Source: Calendula officinalis | Taxonomy: Eukaryota > Streptophyta > Magnoliopsida > Asterales > Asteraceae | DNA: 64,000 nucleotides | Reading direction: 5' to 3' | NCBI GenBank assembly: GCA_963853835.1 | Contig: OY970822.1 | Location: 15,315,501-15,379,500, forward strand | Shown here: piece after piece, positions 11,637 to 23,561 of the stretch | How positions within the stretch are numbered: position 1 is the first letter of the stretch | Layout of the letters: every line of letters starts with the position of its first letter | Translations under genes and position numbers: made by a program | Notes under the pieces: model-generated | What the model was told of the DNA's origin: nothing | The model's database searches: none | The model's input: the letters and a program-made list of their open reading frames with translations, nothing else

Positions 11637-14600
11637 TTAATTTATCAAAATCATTCCAATACTGCTAACCAAGAAGTTGAATCTTCCTACATCAAATGCT
11701 TTTGTAAAAAGATCTGCTAATTGATCATCAGTATGGATTTTAACTACTTTGATTAATTTCTTTTCATTACAGTCTCTTATAAAGTGAAATCTTATTTCAA
11801 TGTGTTTAGTTTTTGAGTGTTTTACTGGATTGTTCACAATACTAATAGCACTTTGATTATCAATAAAAATTGGAGTTTTAAGGATAGAGATACCAAAGTC
11901 TAGAAGCTGATTTTGAATCCACAGTACTTGAGCACAGCAAGCAGATGCAGCTACATATTCTGCTTCAGCAGTTGATGTTGATACATTTGTTTGCTTCTTA
12001 CATTGCCATGACACCAGTCTTGATCCAAAGAATTGACATCCACCAGTAGTGGACTTTCTATCTTGACATTCACCTCCATAGTCACTATCTGTGTAGGCTA
12101 TGAGTTCAAAGGGTGAATCATGTGGATACCATAGACCTAGTGATGGTTTGCCTTTCAAGTATCTGAAAATTCTTTTGACAGCTTGCAAGTGTAGTTCTTT
12201 GGGTCTTGCTTGATATCTTGCACACACACAAACACTATACATAATGTCAGGTCTTGATGCAGTTAAGTACATCAAAGAGCCTATCATTGATCTATATAAG
12301 TGTTCATCTACATCCTCCCCTTCAATATCAGGATGTAGGTGTTTGTGTGTTTCCATTGGTGTACTTGCACTTTTACTGTCTTTCAGATCAAACTTTTCCA
12401 AGATGTCTTTGACATATTTTGATTGATTTATCAAAATACCATATGTTCTTTGATTGACTTGGAGTCCAAGGAAGAAGTTCATTGGACCCATAGAGCTCAT
12501 CTTGAATTTAATCTGCATCAATTCTTCAAATTCTTTGCATAATAAATCATTGGTTGAACCAAAGATGATATCATCTACATAGATTTGTACCAGTAGTATA
12601 TCATCTTTGACTTTCTTTGTAAACAAAGTTTTATCAATGGCTCCTCTTTTAAAGTTGTTCTTCAATAGGTATGATGATAATGTGTCATACCATGCTCTTG
12701 GTGCCTGATGTAGGCCATACAGAGCTTTATCTAGTTTGAACACATAATCACCATGTTTTGGATCTTCAAAACCTGGAGGTTGGCATACATAGACCTCTTC
12801 TTCAATCTTCCCATATAGAAATGCACTCTTCACATCCATTTGATAGACTTTGAATTTCTTGAATGAAGCATATGATAGAAATATTCTTATGGCTTCAATT
12901 CTAGCAACAGGAGCATATACTTCATCATAGTCTATTCCTTCTTCTTGAGTGTATCCTTGGGCTACAAGTCTGGCTTTGTTCTTGATCACTATACCTCTTT
13001 CATCTTTCTTGTTTATGAAGATCCATCTTGTTCCAATGGCTCTTTTTCCTTTGGGTAGAGGTACAAGTGTCCAAACAGCTTGTAACTTAAATTGAAGAAG
13101 TTCTTCTTGCATTGCCTCAATCCAGTTTGAGTCCTTCATTGCTTGTTGGATCTTCTTTGGTTCATCCTGAGACAGAAAGCATTCAAACATACATTCATTA
13201 GCAATTAAACTTATATTACACATATTTGCAGTTAAGCTTTTGTTTAATTTGCTTCTTGTTTGTAGTGGTGAGTTAACATCACTTAGAACAAGGTCTAATG
13301 GATGGTTCTTCTGAGTCCTTGTGGTTGTAGCTTTATCAACTACTAGTTGATTTTCAAGATTGGACTCATTTGTCTCAGGCAGTTGTTGCTCTAGTGATCC
13401 TTCATTGTCATTGATGCTTGGTTCACCATCATCTTGGTCAGAGTTACTACTGCTATTGTCTTCATTGAGATCAGTAGTATTGTTGTTGTTACTGGCATCA
13501 GTAGTATCTTGAGAATCTAGGTTATTGTTGGGACCAGTAGTATTTTGAGTACTATTACTGGTATCAGTAGTATTTGAATTACTACTGTCCTCATTCTCAG
13601 AGTTACTACTGGTTCCAGAACTAGAGTTATTACTGACATCAGTATTAACTATTGGAGCAGTATTAACTACAATGTATCTCATCTCCTCTAGACCAGTATT
13701 AACAGATGATGTTGCTTCCTTTTGAGTGTGACAATTTGAATTTCTTGCATTGAAGTCCATGTTAGAATTAAAGGATTTGGTTAGATTGTCTATATTAAAT
13801 AGCCAATCTGGACCATTTCCTTGTTCATTAGAAACATTTTCATTAAAGGATACATTAATGCTTTCTTCAATTATCCTTAGTCTTTTGTTGAATACTCTAT
13901 ATGATTTGCTTTGAGTAGAATATCCTACAAAGATTCCATCATCAGCTTTGCAGTCAAACTTACCAATTTGTTCTCTTGTAATCAAAATAGTACAAGGACA
14001 ACCAAATGATTTTAAAAAACTTATAGAAGGTTTTCTTTTATTAAAAAATTCATATGGTGTTTTAAAATGTGGCTTCACTATTAATACTCTGTTCTGAACA
14101 TAACAGGCAGTATTAACAGCTTCTGCCCAAAAAGTGATTGGTAATTTTGAATCTGCTAGCATTGATCTTGCTGCTTCAATGATGGTTCTATTTCTTCTTT
14201 CAGCTACACCATTTTGTTGTGGAGTTCTAGGTGAGCTGTATTGCCTGTCAATACCTTTAAGATCACAAAAGTTAATTAAGTTAGCATTTTTAAATTCTGT
14301 GCCATTATCACATCTTATGGCTTTAACTTTTTGATCAGATGTGTTCCCCAGTTTGACAATTAAGTTCTTTATGGGTTCACTTATTTCATCTTTTGTCCTG
14401 AGAAAGAAAACCCATGTATATCTGGAAAAGTCATCAGTAATAACAAGACAATATTGTTTCTTTCCAATACTCATTACATTTGTAGGTCCAAATAGGTCCA
14501 TATGTAAGAGCTGCAAAGGAACAGAAATAGAGTTCACAGTTTTGGACTTACGAGAAGTCTTGTGTTGTTTACCTTTTAGGCATGCAACACAGTGATGATC

Positions 14601-15149
14601 ACACATGAATTGTTTTTGAGGTAGTCCAATGACCAGATTTCTTTTTACTAAATTGTTCATGTTTTTGAAATTTGTGTGACACATCCTTCTATGCCATAGT
14701 TCTGATTCAGTGGTGTTTGCCTTGGATATAAAACAGTTGACCTCATTTGAAGAAATGAGTTCTCCCCCTATATCTAGGCAATACACATTGTTTCTCCTTG
14801 GAGTTCTTAAAACAACATATTTTTCATCTAAAACAAAGTCAGGAGAAAGAATGATGCACTCAATATCTGTGAAAAGAATTTTATTCTTTTTATCACAAAC
14901 TTGAGACACACTGACAAGATTGTATTTTAGTTCAGCTACATAAAATACATCATCAAAGGTAATTTTGCCATTTGTAACAGTACCTTTACCTGTAATCTTA
15001 CCTCCCTGGGGATTCTCACCAAATGCCACATATGCTCCATCAAATGACTTGAAATCTTTAAGAATTTGCAGATTTCCAGTCATGTGCCTTGAGCATCCAC
15101 TATCAATATGCCATGTTCTTCCTTCTTCTGGGATCCGAATGCTCTGCAC
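11637..15149 (-). pseudogene. Sirevirus pol: protease, integrase, reverse transcriptase, RNase H
   Basis: A 1170-codon open stretch, order typical of Ty1/copia: protease (DSGCSRHMTG at the start), integrase zinc-binding HHCC region (LWHRRMCHTNF ... CDHHCVACLKGK), integrase core (HMDLFGP), a low-complexity Asn/Ser/Thr linker rich in TTD and TTG triplets, RT (RWIFINKKDERG, DVKSAFLYG, YVDD) and RNase H (DRKSTTGGCQF, STAEAEYVA). There is no ATG at the 5' end; the frame begins near a GTG and lies one phase away from the gag-side frame that stops at 15164, so a frameshift separates them. Domains are otherwise well kept, implying a fairly recent insertion. Confidence 0.88.
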
Positions 15150-15163
15150 AAGTGAGTAAAGGA

Positions 15164-16237
15164 TTAGTTAAGTTTGGGAACCCAAGCTTTATATGTCTTG
15201 GGTTCATCCTTTGAGAAATAAGCTTTTGGGGATTTAACTTTAAACACTTTTGGTACCCACACTTGTTTATTACTGGTGTTTTGTTTTACTACTGCCCTTT
15301 TTAAAGTATTACTGGTGTGAGAATTTCCTACTGATCTTGGTTTATACCCGTGATTTGTAGCTTTTGAATGCTTTACTACTGATGGACCAGTAGTATTTGG
15401 GTACTTACCATGTTTAGAATGACCAGTAGTGTTTTTAGGGTTGACACCAGTAGTATTTCTGAAAGTTGGTTTGGGAGCAGTAGTATTTTTATAATTAGGG
15501 TTTTTACCAGTAGTATTCTTGTATTGGTACCAAACAGCATTATACTTAGGGTTAACACCAGTAGTAAAATTGTTAAAGTTTTTACTGGTGTTGGAAAATT
15601 TGAAATATTGTTTATTTTGATTGGATTTTCCATTGTTCTTGAAGTAATTGCTGTTCTTTGGGCTTCCAACTCTTCTGTTTTGCACAAATCTTGGTGCACT
15701 TCTTCCAAATCTTGGAGTTTCAGCAATTGGAGTTTTAATTTTATTTACTACTGAAGGACCAGTAGTATCTTTTAACTTTTGAGTTTTTGCATTTTCTTTA
15801 AAAATTTTAAATTCCTTTAACTCTTTGCAGTTTATTGGATTGAAGTGACAATCCTTTGCTAAATGGTTCATATTGTTGCATATAACACATCTTAATTTCT
15901 TATTTTTAGCACCTTCAGGTATTCTTTGGTCTAAGAGTTGTTTTTTATTTCTTTCATTTCCCCTTGTTAAAATTTTTGGTACATTTTCTACATTATATTT
16001 AGGAGATTCATTTGGACTTTGAGCTGTGTGAAAACTTGTATCAATTGATTTTGGTGATTCAGTTTGAGAGATTGTAAATTCAATTGATTGATCATCATCA
16101 GAAGAATCATTTGATTCAGATGTTTCATTATGTGATTCAGTTTGATTTTCAGTTTTTAATTCATTAATGATTCTTTCTGAACTGTTTTTAAGTGGTGGAA
16201 TGATTTTATATGGAGGTGGTACAACATGATATCCCAC
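15164..16237 (-). pseudogene. Sirevirus gag-pol connecting region
   Basis: 357 residues in the same phase as gag (16436-17731), separated from it by two in-frame TAA codons near 16436 and 16330. It contains a CX2CX4HX4C-type knuckle (CVICNNMNHLAKDC), then a basic Asn/Lys/Gly region in which NTTG and TTGVNPK recur because the DNA motif ACTACTGG is repeated. It ends WVPKLN at a TAA just before the pol frame. Confidence 0.75.
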
Positions 16238-16435
16238 CCCATGAACAACTTTTTCTGTAGTTTGATTATTAGTTAATTCATCAAGAATTTTAGTGCTTCT
16301 TTCAAACTTTTTAATTGTTAATTTATTTTATTCAATTTCAAGCTGACATTCTTCTAATTTACTTGTTAGTTCTTTCTTTTTTATTTCATAAAATTCTTTC
16401 TCATCCACAGCCTGAAGCAATTCTTCCTTTATCCT

Positions 16436-17731
16436 TTAATCAATCATCTGGTACACCTTTATTTGATGTTCTTGATCAGTAATCACACCATCAGATTCAT
16501 GATTTCTTCTCACTGCTTTTGCTAAATCTTCATTTAATTTATTGTTTTCTTTTTCTAAGTTTTTAATAATTTTAGCACATTCAGAAGTACAAGGTTTAGG
16601 TTTTACCTCAGTTTTGTTGTCAGTAAAGGCCATGAGAGCTTGATTTTGAGCATGCTCTTCTGCTTGGAAGCTCCAGTCATAGCCTTGTCCTTGTTGTGAT
16701 ACAAGGGCAGTTGATTTTGATCTTTTGTCTGGCTGAGGACATTCTTTTGCAAAGTGACCAAGGTTGTTACAGTTGTAACATTTGACTTTAGTTTTGTCAA
16801 ATCCAGCTTTGTCACCTTTGTTGAAGTTGAGGCTTGTCCTACCAGTTCTCTTTAAGAATCTTTTTGTCCTTAGGCTCAGCATAGCCATCTGCCATTTAAG
16901 ATCCATCTCCTCAAGATCATCTGGGTTCAATTGTTCCAAGTCATCACTAATCAATGCAGTATGCACATGACTAGTGAAGAAGGATTCTCTTGCAGCATCC
17001 TCAGAATCTGCAGCCTTTCCTGTGAAGGTTTCCTGACCTTGACCTGTACTAGAGACAAATGCAGCATTATTAGAAGAAATAGAAGGGTTCTTTTGGTTTA
17101 CCTCAGTTTCAAATACTCTGAGATCATTGTAGAGTTCATCCAACTCTTTTTCTTCTAGAGCATCTCTTTGTCTATATACCACAGTATACATGGCCCATTC
17201 TTCACTAAGAGATCTTAGGAACTTCATGTTGACATCTTCTTGATCCATCTTTACCCCAACCTGGTTAAGTTCACCAATTAGCTTGTTGAATCTGTCAAAC
17301 ACTTGAGTGAGTGTTTCATTGGGCTTTCCTTTGAAGTTTTCAAAGTCTTGTTTGAGAACAGACTTCATGTTCCTCTTGGTGCTCTTGGTCCCAACGAATC
17401 TCTTCTCTAGTGCTTCCCATAACACCTTTGCATCATCATACTCAACAAAGAGATGTTGATAATCGTTAGGAATGGCCAGTAGGAGAGTGCTTAGAGCTTT
17501 GAGTTCGATTCTCTTGTCCTTCTTTTCCTTCTCACACTTAAGTTTGTCTGCCTCAGTTGCAGAGCTGCTTGCTTGACCAGGACCTGTTTTGTTTCCTTCA
17601 AGGACAACTTCCCACATAGAATAATCTGTGATAAGCATGTATTGCTTAATACGATTCTTCCACATCCCAAAGTTGTTGGGAGTGAGTATAGGAATTTTGT
17701 TGGCCTGAGTGCTTTCATTATTATCAGTCAT
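16436..17731 (-). pseudogene. Sirevirus gag (capsid/nucleocapsid)
   Basis: 431 residues starting MTDNNESTQANKIPILTPNN. A UBN2/DUF4219-type capsid region (FGMWKNRIKQYML; EALEKRFVGT; FNKLIGELNQVG) is followed by a CCHC zinc knuckle (CYNCNNLGHFAKEC, about residue 320). It packages element RNA in related copia elements. The frame halts at a TAA and resumes in phase at 16237, so gag-pol is interrupted. Unlike the regions downstream it carries no CAGTAGTA octamers. Confidence 0.85.
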
Positions 17732-17805
17732 GATTAATAATGTGTGTTTTAAAGATTAAAACTTTTTGTTGTTCTTAACAAATCGTAGATCTAGAACCAA
17801 TACCA

Positions 17806-17815
17806 TCTGATACCA
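17806..17815 (-). promoter_or_regulatory. primer binding site (initiator tRNA-Met)
   Basis: The minus strand reads TGGTATCAGA two bases after the LTR end, matching the complement of the 3' end of initiator tRNA-Met, the usual primer for plant copia and gypsy elements. The following TGG departs from the usual GC. Confidence 0.85.
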
Positions 17816-17817
17816 AT

Positions 17818-18332
17818 TGTGAAGATCGAACAACTCTTCATAAACATAGATCTTTAGGCTCAAGAATAGTTAGTTCTTGATCTGGAATAAGCATATACAA
17901 ATAACAAAGTTGCGGAATTATATAAACATATTTGTATTGCTAAACAAGGTTTCATCATCATCTTCTATGTACAATGATTACTTAAAGCCCCAATTCTACA
18001 TATAAATATGTAGAACGGTTTTTCGTTAAACAGGATCAAACGACCTTGAGGCTTCGAACACACACACAAACACGTTAAAACGTGGGTTCTAAGAACATCT
18101 AATTCTATGTCATTAGGTTTCTTTATATACTAGAAAACCCAAGACTTACAAGGAAAAGATAATACTAAATCTTTTAAACTAATAAAGATATACTATATCT
18201 TTTTACATTAATGATTATCTCCTAAATCTTTATTTGAATCTTGAACTTCATATCATCGACTTAGGTCCTTGTAGTTTAATAAATTTGACATAATCAAATC
18301 TTTAATGAATATTAATAATAATATTCCTAACA
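17818..18332 (-). repeat. 5' LTR of the Sirevirus (type R)
   Basis: 515 bp; minus strand begins TGTTAGGAATATTATTATT and ends GATCTTCACA next to the primer site. A TATA-like stretch (AGTATATAAAG) lies near 18130. It has no CAGTAGTA motif and no detectable match to the LTR at the other end of the same insertion. Confidence 0.85.
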
Positions 18333-19390
18333 GTGGGCAACAAAGGACGCAACTGTGAACCATCAAAAGATGTAGCTGCAAACACGACACTGTAAATGGA
18401 TAGTTTAACTTAAATCCCAAAAAAATATGTGTTGAGATAACGATTCCTGACCTGAGTTAGCTAAAACTAAAACAAGATCGATGTGGGGATTGCGTGCAGC
18501 AACAGAAAGTGCAAGGCATGCCCCAAAAGACTGTCCCACAACATAAATTGGCCTCTCAGGTGATTGGTAACTAACACTGCTCTCAACCAGCTTCACCAGT
18601 TCTTAAAGATATATACATATGGTAATGTATATAATTATTAGTAGCAATTGAGAAAAGATTAATATCCATTTGATATCCAAATTAGAAAAGCCGAAAGTAA
18701 ATCTCTTATGTTTGGTAAAAGTGATTTGGATTCAAGCCACAATGTGGTATAGCCATTAATTAAACAATACAAAAGTGATTCACCTGGAAATGGTGTTCTA
18801 TCGGTAGGGGGTATATGCCGGCATCCTACATTAATATTAATTACCAAACACAAATTAGTCACAATCAGTCACCACATTAAATTTGTACCCTGTGCCTATA
18901 ATTACAATTTGTCGGAATAACACAAAAGTTGTATAACTTACTCTCCGGTGATGCAAAGATAGACCGAGCCCAGATCCACCAATGAGTATACATACGTAAA
19001 TACATGTATAGTAAATATATACATATATGAAGATGTGTAGTTGTTTGCATATATATATATTTCAATATAGATATAGGTACCTGGTAAGTAGAGGAGAAGA
19101 GGGGAATTGGGTAACCCCGAATCCAAAGGAGAAAACCAACGAGGAGGTCCACGGGATGACGCCACATGTCTGTAGTCAATCATTAGATTGCTTTTGCTAT
19201 TGCTATTGATATTGCCATCGAAAACAGGGGAAGCCGGAGTTTGAAGATGTGATGCAGGTGGGGTGGTACTGGTGAGTGAAGCTGAGACTACTTTCGTAGA
19301 TTGAAATAGAGCAGGAGGAGATGGTGCGGTGATGGAAGGCTGACGTCGGATGAAAGGGGAGTACAAGGAAAGCTTACAAACGGTTGCCAT

Positions 19391-19831
19391 GGATTCGATT
19401 GGATGGTGTTTACAGTGGCAGTTACCAAGAAAGAAGACTAGAATATGTATTTTTGTCAGATCTCGGAACCTTTTATTTTTCTATTTTTAAGTGGATGAAT
19501 TTCATTTGGTGCCTCTCATAAAAGTAAGTCAAACCTTTGCTAATGCCTTTTTTTAAAAAACTTTCCATGTGACACGTTTTTAATATACAAATGCCACGTC
19601 ATTTATTTGCTTTTTACTCACATAATCTCAGCTCGAAAATTAATTATTTTCTATTTATGGATGTTTCAATAAATATAATATACTTAAATATCATTAATAT
19701 TATTTTATTAAAAAAATCATTCTTTATAAATTATCCACTTTAATCTATAATACTTTTTTACTTTAAATTTTTGTTTTAAAATTATGAATCCTAAAATGTA
19801 TTATTTATTGTGATAACTAATAAATATGTAG
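19391..19831. other. 5' flank of the pseudogene
   Basis: AT-rich DNA upstream of the pseudogene's ATG. No gene or clear element end was recognised. Confidence 0.4.
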
Positions 19832-19965
19832 TACGAGACAACATGGCACGTGCGATGCACATGCTTTGTTCATTATAATGAATTATTTTGAACGTAAACA
19901 ATATCGTATACATTGTATTGGTGTTACAGGAAAAACACAAAATCATGATCGCTAACATGGTTAGC
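19832..19965. repeat. dispersed repeat fragment, copy 1
   Basis: About 130 bp beginning near ACGAGACAACATGGC with the imperfect hairpin CACGTGCGATGCAC. The same segment recurs almost unchanged at 20853-20985, where the hairpin is the better GCCCGTGCGATGCACGGGC. It may be a transposon terminus, but a canonical Helitron CTRR end was not found next to it. Confidence 0.65.
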
Positions 19966-20852
19966 TCTGATATTGGGTCATCTACTAAGTAAGCAAAGTG
20001 TGTGAGAAAAAGGCAAAGTAACAACAACACCATCATTTCTATTAGCGTAACACAAAAAAATAAAAATTATAACATAGATGTTATACTATGAATTTTTTTT
20101 ATTTGTCTTTTAGAAGAACAACTATTAATAAACGACGATATATCTTCAATCGATGCCGGTTATTTAGTAGTTCCTAAATATCAATATGTAAAAGATTATA
20201 AAAAAGGACAATTGTAACTTATTTCAATAGTTAAGAAATAATTAGAATTATTTTATGTGTTTATAACACAAAAAACTAATTAAAAGAAGGTTAAATCTTT
20301 ATTATTCCATTTTAACCCCAAAATCATGGGCGATTCAAATGATACGTTCAAACTAACTTCCCTTTTGCTACATTAGGAATCCTTTACTAATAATTATTAA
20401 TTTATCAACCATATTTATAACAAATCAAACATGAGTTTATCTAACTCATAATCATTTACTAATAATTATTTCAAAAGTCTTGATAGGTCGATTTATTAGT
20501 TTTTATTATAAACATACATGAGTTTATTATTTATATTAATTTATTAATAATTATTTCAAGAGTTTTGATATGAGAATTTGATGGAGCTATTAATTTTTAC
20601 TATAGTGAGATGTCAACTTATTATTAAAATGAATTCATTACTATAATTTATGTTAAAACTTTTAATTTTACAACTTTTGAATTTCTCAATCTTTATTAGC
20701 ATGATTTATTTAATATTATAATAAATACAATATTAAAATGGAACTCAATTATGGAATTAAATGTTACCTCAACCATGGAACTCAATTTTTATAGATATAT
20801 AGAATATAGATATAGATAAAGACAACATCAAAATGAGACTCAATTTTTACAT
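19966..20852. other. AT-rich gene-free stretch
   Basis: Very AT-rich, with short motifs shared with the neighbouring repeat family (for example ATGATTTATTTAATATTATAA). No gene seen. Confidence 0.4.
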
Positions 20853-20985
20853 AAACGAGACAACATGGCCCGTGCGATGCACGGGCTTTGTTCATTATAA
20901 TGAATTATTTTGAACGTAAACAATATCGTATACATTGTATTGGTGTCACAGGAAAAACACAAAACCATGATCGCTAACATGGTTA
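20853..20985. repeat. dispersed repeat fragment, copy 2
   Basis: Second copy of the 19832-19965 segment in direct orientation about 1 kb away, with the perfect 8-bp stem hairpin GCCCGTGCGATGCACGGGC. It abuts the AT-rich repeat family that follows. Confidence 0.65.
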
Positions 20986-21889
20986 AAATTTTACACAAAA
21001 TTTACATAAACAACGAATAATAATTTTATACATATACGAAATAGTAATTTTAAACAAAAACAACTAATATATTCTCTATAAAACAAAACCATAAAGACTT
21101 CATCTCTATGACTTTTGTTACTTCAGATGATACAAATATAAAGATTATGTTACATACATTTCAAAAGAACAAAATCCCTAAATGTCTTTGTTGTTGACTC
21201 TACTTGTTAGATTTTTTTTGGATGCACTTTTAGAGTGTTAAAATTTTTGCAACATGAAAATAAGTATTTATAGATTCTAATGTGTAAAATTCATAACACT
21301 TGAAAAATCCTATATTATTGAACTTTTTATTATTATCATTATTTATATTTATTTCAAAACATTTGGTCTTACAATTTAGTGAATTGTCAAATTATTATTA
21401 AAATGAACACATTACTAAAATTTATGTTAAAACTTTTGGTTTTACAACTACAATTTAGTGAGTTTTTCAAATTATTATTAAAATGAATTTAATACTATAG
21501 TTTATGTTAAAACTTTTGAGTTTCTCAATCTTTATTAGCATGATTTATTTAAGATTATAATAAATATAATATCAATGGAACTCAATTATGGAATTAAATG
21601 TTACATCAACCATGAAACTCAATTTTTATAGTTATATATACATATATAATATATATAGATAAAGACAACATCAAAATGAGACTCAATTTATATATAACAT
21701 GATTTGTTTAATATTATAATAAATACAACATCAAATCAAAACCTATTAATTAAATTAAAAGTAAATAACAAATCAAATGAACAACAATTGTAACCATGAG
21801 CATGATAAGACATGATTTATTTAATATTATAATAAAGACAACATCAAAATGAGACTCAGTTTATATATAACATGATTTACACTAGTACA
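20986..21889. repeat. AT-rich dispersed repeat family X, copy a
   Basis: Shares long stretches with blocks at 23562-23945/29367-30016 and 34533-35450, such as GTTGTTGACTCCACTTGTTA, TTTGGATGCACTTTTA and AACATCAAAATGAGACTCAA. It has no coding capacity. These copies supply empty-site evidence for three other insertions in the window. The type of element is undetermined. Confidence 0.65.
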
Positions 21890-23558
21890 AATATAGCCTA
21901 CAGTCACAGTTTTTCTAAAACAGCCTTGCCACAGTTTGACTTGTTTGTGTGGCTAAAGGTCACAAATAATGTTCTAATGTTATTTTAGCCATATTTAACT
22001 CCAAAACTATAACAATCTCAAATTAGATTCGAACACTTTAGCCACAATTTAACATAAGAAAGGTGTCCATTGCTAGCCACAGTAACGTAGTGTGGCCAAA
22101 TTTCACACTTTTCGTCATGGTTGTTTGTTAAAATGTGACATTATTTTGTGATGGTTATTATGTGAGACGAGAGACACATATTTAGTCACATGAATCAATT
22201 GATTGTGTGTCCAAAAGTTGTGTTTATTAGCCACATGAATTCATTGTTGTTGAAAGGTAGTATATAGCCACGATCTTTATTTTGTGTATCATGTGGCTAT
22301 AAGACAAATAATAGCCACTTAATTTTTTGTGCATGTGTGGCTATATGATGGATATGTGTCACAACCTAAAACATAGCCACAATAAATCTAAAATTACATG
22401 TGGCTATAACATAAACAATTGCAATGGAAATAATAAAATTAAAAGTATGTATCTATAACTAACTTATAACCACGATTTTAATTGACTATGTATGTGTGTC
22501 TACAAGTAATAAATTGTCACATTAATGATGTTAAATATGGCTAAATGTTATCAGATGTCACATGTGATAAAGAATTATGTGGCTAAAGCACAAACTATAG
22601 CTATGATTAAATTTATGTGTGTAACTACTAGTAAGGGAGAAGGTAGTACAAGTATAGTTGAGCATACATGTTTATTAGCACATGAATTCGTTGTTGTTGT
22701 CACGTTAATGGTGTTAAATATGACTAAATATTATCAAAGGTCACATGCAGTAACAATTTATGTGGCTAAAAATAACCAATTGTCACAATTTAATTGACTA
22801 TGAATGTGTGTCTGTAATTACCAACTGTCACATTAATAGGTTTAAATATGGCTAAATGTTATCCCACATCGGTATATATAAGAAAGTTGGAGAATTAGTT
22901 TCATTATAAAATCAAGGGGGCTTCAACTCTCTTAAAAAAAATTAAAGCTTAACATCCTTAAGTCCTTTGGTTTAGCCCGAGTGTTTACTAGGGTTAGACT
23001 ATTACCGGTTGACTTTAACCGGTCTAGTTTTTGCCGGTGATTTTAACCACTCAAATCGGTTGAATGTTCGAATCACAGTTTAACTGGTTAGACCGACCAG
23101 TCTATACCGGTTTTTAAAGATTTGTAAATGTATGTCCTTATTATACTTTTAGCTATTGTTTGAGTAACTATATGTGTCTAAAAGGTATATATTAGTCATA
23201 GTAGACATATATTTGTGTGACTAAATATTACCAAGCGCCACTATAAAGATAAATTCATGTAACCATTGGTTGAACAATAGTCACACAAAAAATAAAAAAT
23301 GTGTGTCTATAAACAGTTTATGGCCACATTATAAGTTAGAATGCATGATTATCGCAACATATTTTCGTTTTCAATAGCCACACTTTTAGGCTACGGCTAC
23401 TATTTTTCGGTTACTACAACCACTAAATTTAAATGTAGCCATACATTGCCTAAAATGACACGACCTTTGGTCACATTATTAGTGGAAAAAAAATTTAGTG
23501 ACTAAAGGCATATGGTCACAGTTTTGTAGTGTGACCATTGCTCATTTTTGTACTAGTG
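21890..23558. mobile_element. Non-autonomous CACTA (En/Spm) element
   Basis: Ends CACTAGTACAAA and TTTGTACTAGTG form perfect inverted repeats, and TTA flanks both sides (21887-21889, 23559-23561), the 3-bp duplication of CACTA elements. The 1669-bp body lacks a transposase but is crowded with TAGCCAC / GTGGCTA / GTCACA motifs in both orientations, as expected of subterminal transposase-binding repeats. It splits a copy of repeat family X. Confidence 0.88.
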
Positions 23559-23561
23559 TTA

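Larger units (their letters stand above)
7001..18332 (-). mobile_element. Sirevirus-type Ty1/copia retrotransposon with unlike LTRs
   Basis: An 11,332-bp insertion in exon 5 of the pseudogene, flanked by the 5-bp duplication GTGGG (6996-7000, 18333-18337). Removing the insert and one duplicate restores an exon that aligns with the intact paralogue. Reading on the minus strand: LTR 18332-17818, tRNA-Met-type primer site, gag, protease-integrase-RT-RNase H, an extra third ORF as in Sireviruses, polypurine tract, LTR 7618-7001. The two LTRs start alike (TGTTGGAATA, TGTTAGGAATA) but are otherwise not alignable. Coding regions carry several stops and frameshifts, so the copy is dead. Confidence 0.9.
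3602..19390 (-). pseudogene. Disrupted phytyl-ester-synthase-like gene (tandem paralogue)
   Basis: Broken copy of the gene at 36701-40391, same strand. Homologous exons: 1 at 19390-19081 (starts MATVCKLSLY), 2 near 18990-18942 (shortened by about 4 and 8 nt against the paralogue), 3 near 18835-18785, 4 at 18601-18452 (hydrolase elbow GQSFG), 5 at 18375-18333 continuing at 7000-6934, 6 at 6862-6771, 10 about 6660-6270, 11 at 6200-6086, 12 at 5988-5926, 13 at 5847-5747, 14 at 3792-3602 (stop at 3602-3604). Exon 5 is cut by a Sirevirus, and the last intron holds a Harbinger element. Exons 7-9 are absent from the ~110 bp between exons 6 and 10. Exon 10 has small deletions near the GYHM motif and upstream, and exon 12 lost about 8 nt, so no full protein can be made. 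The intron between exons 13 and 14 is absent in the intact paralogue. Confidence 0.9.

Noticed and set aside
19832..20985. Helitron terminus at the GCCCGTGCGATGCACGGGC hairpin
   Set aside because: The hairpin fits but no CTRR end or A/T insertion site could be shown; left as a dispersed repeat.
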